This document shows, in pieces, positions 62,880 through 64,000 of a DNA stretch of 64,000 bases. Position numbers and translations under genes: made by a program. The notes under the pieces were generated by a model. That model did no database searches. It worked only from the letters and a program-made list of their open reading frames with translations, and was not told the DNA's origin. Source of the DNA: Bacteroidota bacterium. GTDB lineage: Bacteria; Bacteroidota; Ignavibacteria; Ignavibacteriales; Melioribacteraceae. The stretch covers positions 1 to 64,000 of the forward strand of contig JAHJUE010000035.1 of the NCBI GenBank assembly GCA_018829205.1, given 5' to 3'. Each line of letters starts with the position of its first letter. The first letter of the stretch is position 1.

Positions 62880-64000
62880 TTGCTTATAAAATTCTTAAAA
62901 TATATATCCGCTATTCTTATTTTAGCTTCAACTATTGTTCAAGCTCAATTCTATTTTTTCGGCCGTAATAAAGTTCAGTATGAAAAATTTGATTGGAAGG
63001 TTTTAAAGACTGAGCATTTTAATATTTATTATTACGGCGATTTCGAAGAAATAGCTGAAATAGGTGCTAAATATGCCGAAGAAGCATATGAAGAACACAA
63101 AGTTAAATTTAACAATGTAGTTACCCGAACAATTCCTCTTATATTTTATAATACACATACACATTTTCAGCAGACAAACACAATATCTGGTTTTATTCCC
63201 GAAGGCGTAGGAGGTTTTTTTGAGTTTATTAAAGGACGTGTTGTTATACCGTTTTTCGGTTCTCTGAATCAATTCAGGCATGTTATAAGGCACGAACTTG
63301 TTCATGTATTTATGACTAACAAGGTTTATAATGTACTTAGGGACAGGCGTTTCCAGACAGCTCAATTGCCTCATCTATGGTTTACGGAAGGACTTGCGGA
63401 ATATTGGTCGACGGATTGGGATACGCAGGCAGAAATGGTTTTGCGCGACGCAGTTTTAAATAATGTATTAGTACCGCTTGAACATCTTTATCTGTTGGGC
63501 GGATTTTTAATGTATAAAGAAGGGCAGAAATTTCTTGAGTTTGTATCGCAGGAATACGGTGAAGAGAAAATATTATTAATACTCGAAAATATTTGGCGCT
63601 ATACCGATTTTTATAAAGTAATTGAATTTACTCTTGGCGAGAGTATTGAAAGAATCAGCGCAAAGTGGACGCATAAATTAAAACAGGAATATTATCCTTT
63701 AATGCAGGATAAAATACCTTATGATATCGTAACTCAAAAAATTACGGAAGACGGATTTAATTTTTCTCCCAGGTATTATAAAAACGATGATAAGAATGAA
63801 ATATATTATCTGGCTAACTTGGACGGTTATACATCAATATACAAATTAGAAATTGACAGTTTATTTAAACCGCTCGGCTCGCCAGATTTGATATTAAAGG
63901 GAGAAAAGGATGAGGAGTTCGAGACATTTCACCTGCTTGAGAATTCTATTGACGTAAATGATGATAAACTTGTTTTTGTATCTAAGTCGGGAAAATCAGA
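62880..64000 (+). CDS. MA-family (M1-like) metalloprotease with C-terminal propeller-like region, partial
   Basis: The gene runs off the right edge, leaving at least 373 codons. The start is TTG at 62880 (LIKFLKYIS...); no in-frame ATG precedes the signal sequence. A signal peptide ends near VQAQ. The zinc motif HELVHVF (nt 63291) and WFTEGLAEYW (third ligand Glu) match the peptidase-MA superfamily. The following DGFNFSPRYY and SIYKLEIDS segments suggest a TolB/WD-like propeller after the protease domain. Such fusions are common in Bacteroidota and Chlorobi. No clear ribosome-binding site is seen. Confidence 0.82.
   Translation, partial: MLIKFLKYISAILILASTIVQAQFYFFGRNKVQYEKFDWKVLKTEHFNIYYYGDFEEIAEIGAKYAEEAYEEHKVKFNNVVTRTIPLIFYNTHTHFQQTNTISGFIPEGVGGFFEFIKGRVVIPFFGSLNQFRHVIRHELVHVFMTNKVYNVLRDRRFQTAQLPHLWFTEGLAEYWSTDWDTQAEMVLRDAVLNNVLVPLEHLYLLGGFLMYKEGQKFLEFVSQEYGEEKILLILENIWRYTDFYKVIEFTLGESIERISAKWTHKLKQEYYPLMQDKIPYDIVTQKITEDGFNFSPRYYKNDDKNEIYYLANLDGYTSIYKLEIDSLFKPLGSPDLILKGEKDEEFETFHLLENSIDVNDDKLVFVSKSGKS

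Overview
The window looks like a chromosomal segment of an AT-rich member of the Ignavibacteria/Chlorobi side of the Bacteroidota. Two secreted proteins end in NYPNPFNP-type C-terminal sorting domains of the type IX secretion system. Other lineage-typical genes are head-GIN (DUF2807) and DUF2911 proteins, an M64 peptidase, flotillin-like FloA and ClpC. No rRNA or tRNA gene was seen.

Layout. 1-3,200: a hairpin-forming 43-44 bp tandem array runs in from the left edge, followed by an SRAP gene, a family-2 glycosyltransferase and a small helical protein. 3,200-14,150: an accessory island, visibly more AT-rich, with every gene on the + strand. It opens with a 42-bp tandem repeat, then carries an unknown protein, a TRADD-N-associated-type membrane protein, an AAA/ABC-type ATPase paired with a PIN nuclease, a NACHT NTPase, a coiled-coil Mrr-type nuclease and a complete retron. 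The genes are separated by related, partly palindromic sequences that behave like integron attC sites, including 8-base matches between the start of a gene block and the boundary that ends it. No integrase is present, so this would be an integrase-less (CALIN-like) cassette cluster loaded with anti-phage-type genes. This is the main discovery candidate.

14,150-22,200: unrelated + strand single genes (small membrane proteins, a beta-propeller T9SS cargo, a frameshifted DUF4386 gene, a truncated antitoxin, DUF3795, a CorC-type transporter, a UbiA prenyltransferase, a VOC protein). 22,200-29,000: a UvrD/PcrA helicase with a small membrane protein and FloA on the - strand, then clpC and a pterin dehydratase gene that seems to use an ATT start. 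29,000-38,000: an M64 peptidase, a DUF4032 kinase-like protein, a SpoIIE phosphatase, a PduS/RnfC-like Fe-S protein directly followed by a PduT-like microcompartment shell protein, MscS, a LytTR regulator, a three-way-junction leader RNA before a STAS gene, and an M28 peptidase. 38,000-52,000: SDR, VOC, an ABC exporter, a 1,336-residue TPR protein with three CbxX/CfxQ AAA modules, DUF2807, PurE, DUF2911 and PIG-L proteins. 52,000-64,000: a GH108 muramidase, an M24 lipoprotein peptidase, Rof, a giant fibronectin-type T9SS protein, an fni-polyprenyl synthase-HPr-Enzyme I cluster, and a truncated MA-family metalloprotease running off the right edge.

The gene calls are read from sequence motifs and family knowledge; no database search was possible. 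Several starts were moved downstream of a longer open frame where a ribosome-binding site, a structured RNA or a recombination-site signal made that more sensible.
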